64,000 nucleotides of DNA from positions 1,736,001-1,800,000 of the forward strand of contig NZ_CP011663.1 of the NCBI RefSeq assembly GCF_001020205.1, given 5' to 3'. The position numbers and the translations under genes are program-made. The DNA comes from Clostridium sporogenes (GTDB taxonomy: Bacteria; Bacillota; Clostridia; Clostridiales; Clostridiaceae). The notes beneath the pieces were generated by a model, which saw only the letters and a program-made list of their open reading frames with translations, was not told the origin of the DNA and did not search any database. Shown piece by piece: positions 33,462 through 42,339 of the stretch (its first letter is position 1; each line of letters starts with the position of its first letter).

Positions 33462-34352
33462 TTAGCAGAATCCTCTTTTTCTAGATATTATAAAATCAAC
33501 AAACATTTTTTCATATTTGGTAAATACATAATTTTTTCGAAATATTACATAATAATTAAATTTAATATCTATATTTTCCAAATTTATATGCTTAATACTT
33601 TCTTTTTTTAACTCCTTTTTCACCGTTAGTTTAGGTAAGAAAGCAAATCCTTTTCCGGCACATATGGAAGACTTAATAGCTTCTGGAGAGTTAAGATTAT
33701 ATACAATATTTAAGTCCTCTATACTAATTCCTTTTTCAGAAAGAGCTTTTTTTACTAAATATGTGGCATTAGATGTTTTTTCTCGTAAAATTAAGGGTAA
33801 ATTTTTTAATTCTTCTAAAGTAATACTATCTTTGTTATACCCGTTATTTCCCACCAAAATTAATTCATCTGAGGTTATAAGTTTTGCATCTATACTTTTA
33901 TCCTTAGGTAGATCTTGAATAATTCCAATATTACTAGAATGATCACATAATTTTTCCATAACCTCGGTAGAATTTAATATTTCCATATCTATGTCCACTT
34001 CTTTATTAAACTTTTTAAAAATGTATATGCTGCAAGGTAGTGCATATTCACCCACACTTTTACAAGAGCTTATGATTAATCTAGGTCTAGTCTTTTTTAT
34101 ATTTTTAATATCCCTTTCTATATTGTCTTTCATAGATAGAATAGTATCCGCATAATTGTATATAATTTTACCTTCCTCTGTAGGTCTCACTCCCTTATTA
34201 CTTCTTATTAATAGATCTGCTCCAATTTCTTTTTCAAGATTTTTAAGTTGCATACTAAGCCCTGGTTGGGTAAGGTGCAGAGCTTCAGCTGCCTTTGATA
34301 TGCTGTTATATTTTACAGTTATATAAAAAGATTGGAGATATTCAAAATTCAT
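33462..34352 (-). CDS. LysR-family regulator of the sulfur cluster
   Basis: 296 residues. The N-terminal winged helix (1-60) carries SISKAAEALHLTQPGLSMQLKNL; a co-inducer domain follows (about 88-290). It resembles CysL/CysB-like regulators by context rather than by a specific motif. Divergent from the AGCS-type carrier gene and convergent with the yeeE-tusA-yeeE operon, so it probably controls one or both in response to a sulfur metabolite. A perfect 35-bp palindrome lies 45 bp upstream of its start. Confidence 0.88.
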   Translation of the reverse strand: MNFEYLQSFYITVKYNSISKAAEALHLTQPGLSMQLKNLEKEIGADLLIRSNKGVRPTEEGKIIYNYADTILSMKDNIERDIKNIKKTRPRLIISSCKSVGEYALPCSIYIFKKFNKEVDIDMEILNSTEVMEKLCDHSSNIGIIQDLPKDKSIDAKLITSDELILVGNNGYNKDSITLEELKNLPLILREKTSNATYLVKKALSEKGISIEDLNIVYNLNSPEAIKSSICAGKGFAFLPKLTVKKELKKESIKHINLENIDIKFNYYVIFRKNYVFTKYEKMFVDFIISRKRGFC

Positions 34353-34396
34353 ATATGTTCACATCCTTAGAATTAATAATTTTAGATAACTGATAT

Positions 34397-34431
34397 ATAA
34401 GTAAGTGTTATACAGTATAACACTTACTTAT
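34397..34431. promoter_or_regulatory. Perfect 35-bp palindrome between lysR and the carrier gene
   Basis: Two 17-bp arms, ATAAGTAAGTGTTATAC and its exact complement, around a single A. It contains T-N11-A-type spacing as in LysR sites. No T tract follows, so an operator is more likely than a terminator. Confidence 0.65.
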
Positions 34432-34557
34432 TATAAAATAGGGTGCAATGATATTATAATAAAAATAGGGATTGAGAGAAAATTAACAAACACACTTTAT
34501 TATTTTCATTATAATCTACATTTGTATAAAAATAAATAGGAAAGAGAGGGGATAAGT

Positions 34558-35868
34558 ATAATCAACATATTTGGAGAAGCAGTAAATTTTTTAAGTACAA
34601 ATTTATGGAACATTTTTTTGCCCTTTATAATAATAGCAGCTTTATATGTAAATTATAAAAGAAAAAATTTTTTTAATGTAATAAGCAAAAAAGATTCTAG
34701 TAAGATAGAGTTTAATAAAGTGAAAAATGCCCTTTCAATTTCATTATCTTCAAAGATTGGGACAGGAGCTGTAATAGGAGTATTAGCTGCCATGTGGAAG
34801 ACTTCCCAAAATGGTATAGGTGGAGAGGCCGTAGTACTTTGGGTTATTATTGGCATGATTTTACTCATTCCATTAACTTATTCAGAGGTTTTTTTTACTC
34901 AATTAATAAATAAAACTCCAAGGAATTTTATAGAACGATATATTAATAAAAAAGTTGCAGCTGTTTATGCAGTATCTTTAGTTATATTATATTCTTTTGG
35001 ATTTACAGGTTTTCAAATGACAGGAGTTCAAAGTGTAGTTAAAATTTTTGCTAAACAAAATTTCAACTATAACTTTACGACTAAGGGTAGATTAATTTTT
35101 ATAGTTATACCAATTATATTTATAGTATCTTCTATAGTTTTAACCAAAAGCTATAAACTTTTTATTAATGTATTGGGTTCTCTTGTTTCTTTATTAATTA
35201 TTTTATATGCAGGATTCTTTTTAGTATTTTTATTTGTAACAAGGAGTTTTATACCAGAGTATTTATGTATAATTTGGAGAGATTTCTTAACCTTTAAGAC
35301 TGCAGCTACAGGTATTCCTATAGGACTTATTGTGGGATTTCAAAGGATTATCCAAGTAAGTGAAACAGGATTAGGAACCAGTGCTTTAGCTAGTTCAGAT
35401 ATGATAAATTCTCCCAGGAGAGAGGCTATGCTTCAGACCATTGCAACTATTATTACTATATGTAATGCAATTATAATAACGTCCTATGTATTTACTTATG
35501 GAAGATATAATCTTAACGGGGTAGTTTTATCAGGAGATGGATTAGATAGAATTGCTAGTTATTTAAACAGCGCTTATGGAGTTACGGGTTTTTTAGGACA
35601 AAGTATAATAATTATGTTTTTTTTAACCTGTGGTTTTACTACAGTTTTAAGTTCCTATCATTTTATTAATACAATTATTTATTTTAATGAAAATAAGAGG
35701 ATAGTATTTTATATATGCTTAATAACAGCTTCAGGACTATTAAGTGTATCAAATTTTGATATGATTTTTGATGCGGTGGATCTATTGATGTTCATTGTAG
35801 CCACAATAAACATAACTGCCCTTTGTATATTTGTATCTAAGGATATACAAAATTATAAAATTAAGTGA
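34558..35868 (+). CDS. AGCS-type (alanine/glycine:cation symporter-like) carrier; apparent ATA start
   Basis: About 437 residues with 10-11 membrane segments. Family features: SLSSKIGTGAVIGVLAAMWK early and ETGLGTSALASSDM in the middle, which correspond to the AGCS motifs, but overall it is divergent. The substrate is likely an amino acid; a sulfur amino acid such as cysteine is possible from context. The frame has no ATG or GTG upstream of residue 21; TTG at 34618 would cut the first helix in half. An excellent GAGAGGGG lies seven bases before ATA at 34558, whose reading INIFGEAVNFLSTNLW resembles an AGCS N-terminus. I therefore prefer ATA as start. Confidence 0.75.
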   Translation: MINIFGEAVNFLSTNLWNIFLPFIIIAALYVNYKRKNFFNVISKKDSSKIEFNKVKNALSISLSSKIGTGAVIGVLAAMWKTSQNGIGGEAVVLWVIIGMILLIPLTYSEVFFTQLINKTPRNFIERYINKKVAAVYAVSLVILYSFGFTGFQMTGVQSVVKIFAKQNFNYNFTTKGRLIFIVIPIIFIVSSIVLTKSYKLFINVLGSLVSLLIILYAGFFLVFLFVTRSFIPEYLCIIWRDFLTFKTAATGIPIGLIVGFQRIIQVSETGLGTSALASSDMINSPRREAMLQTIATIITICNAIIITSYVFTYGRYNLNGVVLSGDGLDRIASYLNSAYGVTGFLGQSIIIMFFLTCGFTTVLSSYHFINTIIYFNENKRIVFYICLITASGLLSVSNFDMIFDAVDLLMFIVATINITALCIFVSKDIQNYKIK

Positions 35869-35896
35869 TCAAATAAGTTTTATTTTATAAATACAG

Positions 35897-35942
35897 CCAT
35901 TATAAGGGGCTTAATACCTTGTACAATATATTTTAATGGAGG
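35897..35942 (+). promoter_or_regulatory. Hairpin leader before the CoA-disulfide reductase gene
   Basis: Stem ATAAGG / CCTTGT (35902-35907 / 35917-35922) with loop GGCTTAATA, nearly the same as the leader of queC (C-G replaced by U-G in the stem). An alternative outer pair CCATTA / TAATGG (35897-35902 / 35934-35939) would hide the GGAGG ribosome site. It fits a translational switch or a protein-bound palindrome. Confidence 0.5.
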
Positions 35943-35950
35943 TATAAATT

Positions 35951-37651
35951 ATGAGTAAAAAATATTTAATAATAGGTGGGGTTGCTGGTGGTGCATCTAC
36001 AGCAGCTAGACTTAGAAGACTTAGTGAGAAAGATCAAATAATAATGTTTGAAAAAGATCCCTATGTATCCTTTTCAAATTGTAGCTTACCTTATCATTTG
36101 AGTGGAATTGTAGAGGATTCTAATAGTTTAGTACTTATGACTCCAGAGCAATTTAAAGCTCAATATAATATAGAGGCTAGAGTAAATAATGAAGTTATAA
36201 AAATTAATAGAGATAAAAAAGAAGTTATAGTTAGAAATACAATAACAGGAGAAGAATATTCTGAAAATTATGATAAATTAATCTTATCTCCAGGAGCAAC
36301 GCCAATAATTCCACCAATTAAAGGGATTGAAAATGTAAATGCATTTACAGTAAGAAATGTAATGGATATACAAAGATTAAGTGAAAAAATAAAAAATAAA
36401 AAATTTCAAAACATATCTGTTATTGGAGGAGGTTTTATAGGGGTCGAAGTTGCTGAAAATTTAAAAGAAGCAGGAAATAATGTTACCTTAATTGAAGCTA
36501 TGCCTCATATTATGAAACCCTTTGATTATGATATGGCACAAATTTTACACAAAGAATTTTATGATAATGGTGTAAATTTAATTGTAAAAGATAAAGTTAG
36601 TGCTTTTGAAAAAGACACAGTGGTTTTAGAATCTGGAAGAAAAGTACAAGCTGAGGCTGTGATTATGGCCATAGGTGTATCTCCAGATACAAGACTTGCA
36701 AAGGCGGCAGAATTAGAAATTGGAGAAACTGGAGCTATAAAAGTAGATCAAAACTATAGAACTAATGATAATGATATATACGCAGTAGGAGATGCTATTG
36801 AAGTTTATCATGCCTTAGCTAGAAAAACTACTAAACTACCTTTAGCAGGACCTGCTCAAAAGGAAGCAAGACAGGTGGCAGACCACATTCATGGAAAAGT
36901 TGTTAGGAATACAGGCTTTATAGGAAGTTCAGTAATTAAATGTTTTAATTATAATGCGGCAGCCACAGGACTTAATGAAGAAATGATAGAAGCATTGAAA
37001 TTAGACATAAAATATGAGGTGGCTAAGGTAATACCGGGAGATAAAGTAGGATTAATGCCAGATTGTGAGCCTCTACATTTTAAATTGATTTTCGAAATTC
37101 CTACAGGGAAAGTATTAGGAGCACAAGCTATTGGTAAAGGAAACGTGAATAAGAGAATAGATGTAATTGCTACAGCAATTAAATTTGGAGCTACTGTAGA
37201 TGATTTAAGAGATTTAGAACTATGCTATGCACCACCTTTTGGGACTGCTAAAGATGTAGTAAATTTTGCAGGTTATGTAGCATGCAATTTATTACAGGGT
37301 GAATTTAAACAAGTTAGAGAAAAAGATATAAGAAATATTGTAAGAGAAAAGGCTTTAATTATAGATGTAAGAGAGAAACATGAATATGAATTAAGTCATA
37401 TTATTGGTGCAAAAAATATACCTCTTAGTGAGTTAAGAGATAGAATAAATGAAATACCTAAAGATGAGCCTGTGTATTTACATTGTAGAAGTGCTCAAAG
37501 AAGCTATAACGCATTAAAGGCTCTTAAAAATTTAGGTTATGAAAATATTTATAATGTTTCTGGTGGATTTTTAGGAATTTCTTTTTATGAATACTTTAAT
37601 GATATAACTACTGAAAGAGAAAAAATTCTTACAGATTATAACTTTTTATAA
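35951..37651 (+). CDS. CoA-disulfide reductase with C-terminal rhodanese domain
   Basis: 566 residues. An FAD/NAD(P) disulfide reductase of the single-cysteine type: FAD motif GGVAGGASTAARLRRL (9-24), active-site C44 in SFSNCSLPYHLSG, NAD-binding VIGGGFIGVEVAENL and a second FAD motif DIYAVGDAIE. A rhodanese module (about 460-550) has its cysteine in YLHCRSAQRS. Related CoA-disulfide reductase/rhodanese fusions reduce CoA persulfides, polysulfide or CoA disulfide. With the YeeE and TusA-like genes around it, use of thiosulfate- or polysulfide-derived sulfur is likely. It starts after ATGGAGGTATAAATT. Confidence 0.9.
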   Translation: MSKKYLIIGGVAGGASTAARLRRLSEKDQIIMFEKDPYVSFSNCSLPYHLSGIVEDSNSLVLMTPEQFKAQYNIEARVNNEVIKINRDKKEVIVRNTITGEEYSENYDKLILSPGATPIIPPIKGIENVNAFTVRNVMDIQRLSEKIKNKKFQNISVIGGGFIGVEVAENLKEAGNNVTLIEAMPHIMKPFDYDMAQILHKEFYDNGVNLIVKDKVSAFEKDTVVLESGRKVQAEAVIMAIGVSPDTRLAKAAELEIGETGAIKVDQNYRTNDNDIYAVGDAIEVYHALARKTTKLPLAGPAQKEARQVADHIHGKVVRNTGFIGSSVIKCFNYNAAATGLNEEMIEALKLDIKYEVAKVIPGDKVGLMPDCEPLHFKLIFEIPTGKVLGAQAIGKGNVNKRIDVIATAIKFGATVDDLRDLELCYAPPFGTAKDVVNFAGYVACNLLQGEFKQVREKDIRNIVREKALIIDVREKHEYELSHIIGAKNIPLSELRDRINEIPKDEPVYLHCRSAQRSYNALKALKNLGYENIYNVSGGFLGISFYEYFNDITTEREKILTDYNFL

Positions 37652-37697
37652 AATTAGAAATTGAGTAATTTAGCTTATTTAAATAATTATAAGGATT

Positions 37698-37737
37698 CTA
37701 TGGTTCAAAGGGAGTTTTTATTTCAATTGAACCATAG
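37698..37737 (+). promoter_or_regulatory. Inverted repeat before the full-length yeeE gene
   Basis: CTATGGTTCAA / TTGAACCATAG (11-bp perfect arms, 18-base spacer) lies between the reductase gene and the transporter. No good T tract follows. It may be an operator or a processing hairpin. Confidence 0.4.
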
Positions 37738-37803
37738 CAATTCTTAACTAGCCTATTAGTTATAACAATGAATTAAATTAACATGGATGGAGGGAATGAT
37801 TTT

Positions 37804-39060
37804 ATGAATAAAAAACAGATATTCTCAGGATTTATAATTTCTATATTAATGATCATATTTGCTATAATACAGTCCAATAGAAATTATAAGCTAGGATTGT
37901 TTTTAATAAGTGGCCTTGCCATAGGTTATTTAATGCAAAGATCAAGATTTGGTTTTGCAGGAGGTATAAGAAAACTATATGTTACAGGAGAATCAAGTCT
38001 TACTAAAGCACTACTTTTTCTTTTTTCTATTTCATTAATAGTTACAGCGGCTATTCATTATGGAGCCCATGTTAATGGAGCCGAAGTAGCTTATAGAGTT
38101 TCAGAGGGAGTTAAAATAATACCTGGAACTCAAAGTGTGTATCCTGTAAATTTAGCTACAATACTTGGGGGAATACTTTTTGGAATTGGTATGATGTTAG
38201 GTGGAGGATGTGCTTCAGGTACTTTAACAGATGCCGGTGAAGGGGAAGCTAGAGCTCTTATAGTATTATTATTCTTTATAACAGGTTCTCTACGGGGAGC
38301 ACATGATATGCCATGGTGGAAAAGCACTCCTTTTTATACCTGGAATACAAGTGTGTATTTGCCAGATGTTTTTGGATATATGGGAGCTATTTTAGTTTCT
38401 TTATTAGGATTTTTAGGAATTTATATATTTACTAAGAAATATGAAAATAAGAGAAAAAGAGAAAACACATATATACCTTTAGAATATGATAGCTGGCAAA
38501 AGGAATTGCCAGAGCCTAATAAACATAAATTTTTGAGTAAGGAAACTTATCATAAATTTTTTGTGAAAAGATGGTCTTTTTATACAGGAGCAGTTTTATT
38601 AATGATAATGTTTGAAGTAATATTGTTAACCACAGGCAAAAATTGGGGAGTTACCTCTACTTTTGTAGAATGGGGAGCTTGGCTTTACCAATCTTTAGGA
38701 ATCGTAGATGTTTCTAATTGGCCATATTTTGCAGATAAGATGAAAACTATAAATGCTGGTTTTATTAATGATCCAGGTTCTATGAGAAACTTAGGAATAA
38801 TAATAGGAGCTTTAATATCTCCGCTTTTAGCAGGACATTTTTCTTTTAAGAGAGGTTTTAAATTAAGAGATATAATTTTTTATGCTTTAGGAGGTATATT
38901 TATGGGATATGGAGCAAGATTAGCTTCAGGTTGTAATATTGGAGCTTTATATGCTGCTATATCTAGTATGTCTTTATCTGGTTGGGTATTCTTACCTTCA
39001 TTAACTCTAGGAGGTATAATAGGAGTCAATTTAATTAAAAAATTCAATATTAATTCATAA
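37804..39060 (+). CDS. Full-length YeeE/YedE-family sulfur-compound transporter
   Basis: 418 residues with about ten membrane segments. It contains both half-site signatures, GGGCASGTLTDAGEGEARAL in the N-terminal half and GYGARLASGCNIGALYAAIS in the C-terminal half, plus RSRFGFAGGIR. It is the fused counterpart of the two half proteins encoded at 31956 and 32904. ATG at 37804 follows GGAGGGAATGATTTT; the ATG 21 bases earlier has none. No TusA-like gene accompanies this copy; the rhodanese fusion upstream may take that role. Confidence 0.87.
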   Translation: MNKKQIFSGFIISILMIIFAIIQSNRNYKLGLFLISGLAIGYLMQRSRFGFAGGIRKLYVTGESSLTKALLFLFSISLIVTAAIHYGAHVNGAEVAYRVSEGVKIIPGTQSVYPVNLATILGGILFGIGMMLGGGCASGTLTDAGEGEARALIVLLFFITGSLRGAHDMPWWKSTPFYTWNTSVYLPDVFGYMGAILVSLLGFLGIYIFTKKYENKRKRENTYIPLEYDSWQKELPEPNKHKFLSKETYHKFFVKRWSFYTGAVLLMIMFEVILLTTGKNWGVTSTFVEWGAWLYQSLGIVDVSNWPYFADKMKTINAGFINDPGSMRNLGIIIGALISPLLAGHFSFKRGFKLRDIIFYALGGIFMGYGARLASGCNIGALYAAISSMSLSGWVFLPSLTLGGIIGVNLIKKFNINS

Positions 39061-39139
39061 TGAAATTCAAAATATATAAAAGTGCTAAAACAAATTCATA
39101 CTCATTAGTATTCTCTTAATAATACCAATATTATAAAAG

Positions 39140-39186
39140 AAATCACTAAAAACCAACTATAGACTAAGTTGGTTTTTAGTGATTTT
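39140..39186 (+). terminator. Terminator ending the sulfur cluster
   Basis: AAATCACTAAAAACCAACT pairs with AGTTGGTTTTTAGTGATTT around an 8-nt loop; TTAATTTT follows. It is related in sequence to the hairpin at 43777-43823. Confidence 0.8.
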
Positions 39187-39343
39187 AATTTTAGAAAATG
39201 AAATTGTTTTATACTTTAAATGTTCATATTAATTTATTTTAGTAATGATTATAGAAGAAGAATAAGGATTTTCTCAAATCCTTATAAAATCCTTATAATT
39301 ATAGTTTAGAGTAAATATTGAACAGAAGGAGAGGATGATTAAT

Positions 39344-40051
39344 ATGGAAAAATATATTTTACAAACAAAAGATCTTTGTAAAGTTTTTAAAGGTCAGAAT
39401 GCAGTAAACAACATTTCAATTACAGTGAAAGAGAATTCTGTGTACGGATTATTAGGGCCTAATGGGGCAGGAAAATCTACTATGTTAAAAATGTTAACAG
39501 GAATGTTACGTCCCACATCCGGGGAAATTATATTTGATAATCATCATTGGACTAGGAAGGATTTAGTGAGTATCGGTGCTCTTATTGAAGCTCCACCCCT
39601 TTATGAAAATTTAACTGCGAGGGAAAATTTAAAAGTACGCACTACTCTTCTAGGATTAAAAGATTCACGAATTGATGAGGTATTAAAAATTGTTGATTTG
39701 ACCAATACAGGGAAAAAAACTGCTGGTAAGTTTTCAATGGGTATGAAACAACGCTTAGGAATTGCAATTGCTCTACTTAACAATCCTAAACTATTGATAT
39801 TAGATGAGCCTACTAATGGTCTTGATCCTATTGGTATTCAAGAGTTACGTGAATTAATTAGATCATTTCCCCAAAAAGGAATAACAGTTATTTTATCTAG
39901 TCATATTTTAGCAGAGGTTCAGCTTATTGCAGACCACATTGGAATTATAAGTAATGGTATTTTAGGATATGAAGCTAAAATTAATCCTTCAGAGAATTTA
40001 GAAACACTTTTCACAGAAGTGGTAAAAAAGAATAAGAAAAAGGGGGCATAA
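39344..40051 (+). CDS. Lantibiotic/bacitracin-type ABC transporter ATPase
   Basis: 235 residues. Walker A GPNGAGKST (near 37), signature FSMGMKQRLGIAIAL and Walker B LLILDEPTNGLDPIG, characteristic of the BcrA/MutF/CprA immunity family. The ATG at 39344 follows AAGGAGAGGATGATTAAT with good spacing; the ATG nine bases earlier is too near its ribosome site. With the next two permeases it would expel or shield against cationic antimicrobial peptides. Neighbouring response regulator and kinase genes suggest peptide-induced expression, as in the CprABC-CprKR system of C. difficile (known from literature). Confidence 0.9.
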   Translation: MEKYILQTKDLCKVFKGQNAVNNISITVKENSVYGLLGPNGAGKSTMLKMLTGMLRPTSGEIIFDNHHWTRKDLVSIGALIEAPPLYENLTARENLKVRTTLLGLKDSRIDEVLKIVDLTNTGKKTAGKFSMGMKQRLGIAIALLNNPKLLILDEPTNGLDPIGIQELRELIRSFPQKGITVILSSHILAEVQLIADHIGIISNGILGYEAKINPSENLETLFTEVVKKNKKKGA

Positions 40052-40053
40052 GA

Positions 40054-40785
40054 ATGTTAAATTATATAAAAGCTGAAAATCTTAAATGCAGAAGAACCTT
40101 TGGGAAAAAGAACACTTATATAGCCCCAATTACTGTTTTGTTACTTGCATTTTTATCCCCATTATTTTATCAAGCTTGTGCATTCAATTGGTGGTATCTA
40201 TTAATTTTGCCAGGATTTGTTGCTTTGAGTTGTTATTTTGTACATCAAAAGGAAGAAAAGAAATTAAATTATAGAGCTATATTTTCACTGCCTATTGATT
40301 TAAAAAAAGTATGGATTGCAAAAAACCTTATGATTTCTATAAATTTATTTATTTCCTGTATGTTTTTATCAATTGGTATAATTTTAGTAGGTATATTTAT
40401 CACTGGAACTAAAAATATTTCATTTATAAAGGCTTTTGTGGCTAGTGTTATTATAGCCTTAACATCTTTGTGGCAGATTCCTTTATGTTTATTTTTATCA
40501 AAAAAGCTTGGAGCTTTTGGAGTTATATTAATAAATGTTGGAGTTGGATTAATTTTTAGTGTAAGTATGGTATCTAAGTCTTTATGGTGGGTGTGTCCTT
40601 ATACATGGACAACTAGGTTAATGTGTCCAATACTAGGAATATTACCTAATGGGCTATTTGCAAAACCAGGCGATCCATTATTAAATCCTAATGTTATTCC
40701 TGTTGGAATTGTTATGTCTATTTTATTATTTCTTTTACTTATGCTTATTACAACCAATTGGTTTAAAGATCAAGAGGTAGCTTAA
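40054..40785 (+). CDS. Lantibiotic-immunity-type ABC permease (MutE/EpiE-like)
   Basis: 243 residues with six membrane segments. It starts LNYIKAENLKCRRTFGKKN, the short cytosolic lead typical of EpiE/MutE permeases, and contains CPYTWTTRLMCPILGILPNG before the last helix. It follows the ATPase gene by two bases and precedes the second permease by two bases, so all three are coupled. Confidence 0.85.
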   Translation: MLNYIKAENLKCRRTFGKKNTYIAPITVLLLAFLSPLFYQACAFNWWYLLILPGFVALSCYFVHQKEEKKLNYRAIFSLPIDLKKVWIAKNLMISINLFISCMFLSIGIILVGIFITGTKNISFIKAFVASVIIALTSLWQIPLCLFLSKKLGAFGVILINVGVGLIFSVSMVSKSLWWVCPYTWTTRLMCPILGILPNGLFAKPGDPLLNPNVIPVGIVMSILLFLLLMLITTNWFKDQEVA

Positions 40786-40787
40786 GT

Positions 40788-41531
40788 ATGATAAACTTAT
40801 TTAGATGTATAAAATCGGATTTTTACAAACTAAAACGTACTCCTATTTTATATTTACATGTTTTTATTCCATTTTTAGGTGCATTTTTATTTTTACTTTA
40901 TTATTCTTTTGGTTCTAAAGGAAATATAGATTCAATATGTGGATATCTAGAGACAGTGGCAATAGTATTTCCATTACTAATAGGTTTAATGAGTGGCATA
41001 GTTATAGAACAAGAGGAGAGATCAGGAAATTTTCAAATGCTTTTAAGTAGCACAAAGTGCAAGAGTGTTACCTATCTAAGTAAATTAGTTTTATTACTTT
41101 TATTAGGAATTTTTTCTCTAATAATTGCTATAGGAGTTTTTGCACTTGGTTTTAAAAAGATGGATGCTATGTTTTATGTACAGGAAGCAATTGTTTTATT
41201 TGTAGCAAATATTCTTATTTATATTTTACATGTATTAGTAACCCTTAAATTGGGGAGAGGAGCTTCCATAGGCTTGGGTATTGCTGGAACCTTACTTTCA
41301 GCACTAATGATTACAGGTTTAGGAGACAGAGTATGGCAGTGGATACCTTGGGCCTTTGGAGTTAGATTTTGTGACTATACTATGTTAAAAATAATAGATC
41401 CCTCAAATTATAATATTGTTTCTAGAGAAGTGGGAAAGGGATTTTTTATTATGATACTTGAAATTTGTATTGCTTTAATAGGTAGTATTTTATGGTTTAA
41501 GTATTGGGAAGGTAGAAAATCTTATGAATAA
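40788..41531 (+). CDS. Lantibiotic-immunity-type ABC permease (MutG/EpiG-like)
   Basis: 247 residues with six membrane segments. It opens MINLFRCIKSDFYKLKRTPI and carries IVIEQEERSGNFQMLLSSTK on the first cytoplasmic loop, both typical of the second immunity permease. It completes the ABC complex. A terminator-like hairpin follows before the two-component genes. Confidence 0.85.
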   Translation: MINLFRCIKSDFYKLKRTPILYLHVFIPFLGAFLFLLYYSFGSKGNIDSICGYLETVAIVFPLLIGLMSGIVIEQEERSGNFQMLLSSTKCKSVTYLSKLVLLLLLGIFSLIIAIGVFALGFKKMDAMFYVQEAIVLFVANILIYILHVLVTLKLGRGASIGLGIAGTLLSALMITGLGDRVWQWIPWAFGVRFCDYTMLKIIDPSNYNIVSREVGKGFFIMILEICIALIGSILWFKYWEGRKSYE

Positions 41532-41586
41532 AGAAAAAGGATAAGATATTAAATTTGAAGAATTATAAATTAAATAAGGACTTAAA

Positions 41587-41627
41587 AAATACAGCATATA
41601 TTATTAATAACAGGCTGTATTTTTTTC
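41587..41627 (+). terminator. Terminator between the ABC genes and the two-component genes
   Basis: AATACAGC / GCTGTATT with a long AT loop, then six Ts. The response regulator is probably transcribed in part from its own promoter. Confidence 0.6.
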
Positions 41628-41679
41628 TAATAGAGTTTATAATTAAAAATGAAAAATATCATAAAGGCAGGAGGATATT

Positions 41680-42339
41680 ATGGCAAAAATACTTGCAATT
41701 GATGATGAGGAAGATATTTTAATCCTTATTAAAAATGTTCTTTCCAAAGACAATCATTTAGTAACTATAGTAAAGGAAGCAAAAGATATTCCATTAAATG
41801 ATTTTGTAAAATTTGATTTGATTTTATTGGATGTAATGATGCCTGATATTGATGGATTTACTTTGTGTAAGGAAATTAGAGAGATGGTAGATTGTCCAAT
41901 TCTTTTTTTAACGGCAAAAACTATGGAAAGTGACATTATGTTTGGATTAGGAATTGGTGGGGATGATTATATAACAAAACCTTTTGGAGTAGGAGAATTA
42001 AAGGCTAGAGTAAATGCTCATCTTCGCAGAGAGCATCGTGAAAAACGACATATTTTTGTAGCTTCAGATATTATATTTAATTTATCCAGTAAGGAAATTA
42101 AAATAGGTGATGTAAAGGTTCCATTCACAAAGGGAGAGTATGCTATATGTGAATACCTCGCAAGAAATTCAGGGCAGGTGTTTTCTAAAGAACAGATATA
42201 TGAAGCGGTTTATGGTTATGATGGAGAAAGTGATAGTTCTGCTATTACAGAACATATTAAAAATATTAGAGCTAAGTTAAAAGTTTTTGATATGTCACCA
42301 ATAGAAACTGTTTGGGGAATTGGGTACAAATGGGTATAA
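41680..42339 (+). CDS. OmpR-family response regulator of the ABC cassette
   Basis: 219 residues. Receiver domain 1-115 with acidic pocket DDEED, phospho-acceptor D in LILLDVMMPDIDG (about D51) and switch lysine in ITKPF. The winged helix (about 125-219) ends VWGIGYKWV. ATG follows GCAGGAGGATATT. It overlaps the kinase gene, confirming a cognate pair that most likely activates the upstream transporter genes. Confidence 0.92.
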   Translation: MAKILAIDDEEDILILIKNVLSKDNHLVTIVKEAKDIPLNDFVKFDLILLDVMMPDIDGFTLCKEIREMVDCPILFLTAKTMESDIMFGLGIGGDDYITKPFGVGELKARVNAHLRREHREKRHIFVASDIIFNLSSKEIKIGDVKVPFTKGEYAICEYLARNSGQVFSKEQIYEAVYGYDGESDSSAITEHIKNIRAKLKVFDMSPIETVWGIGYKWV

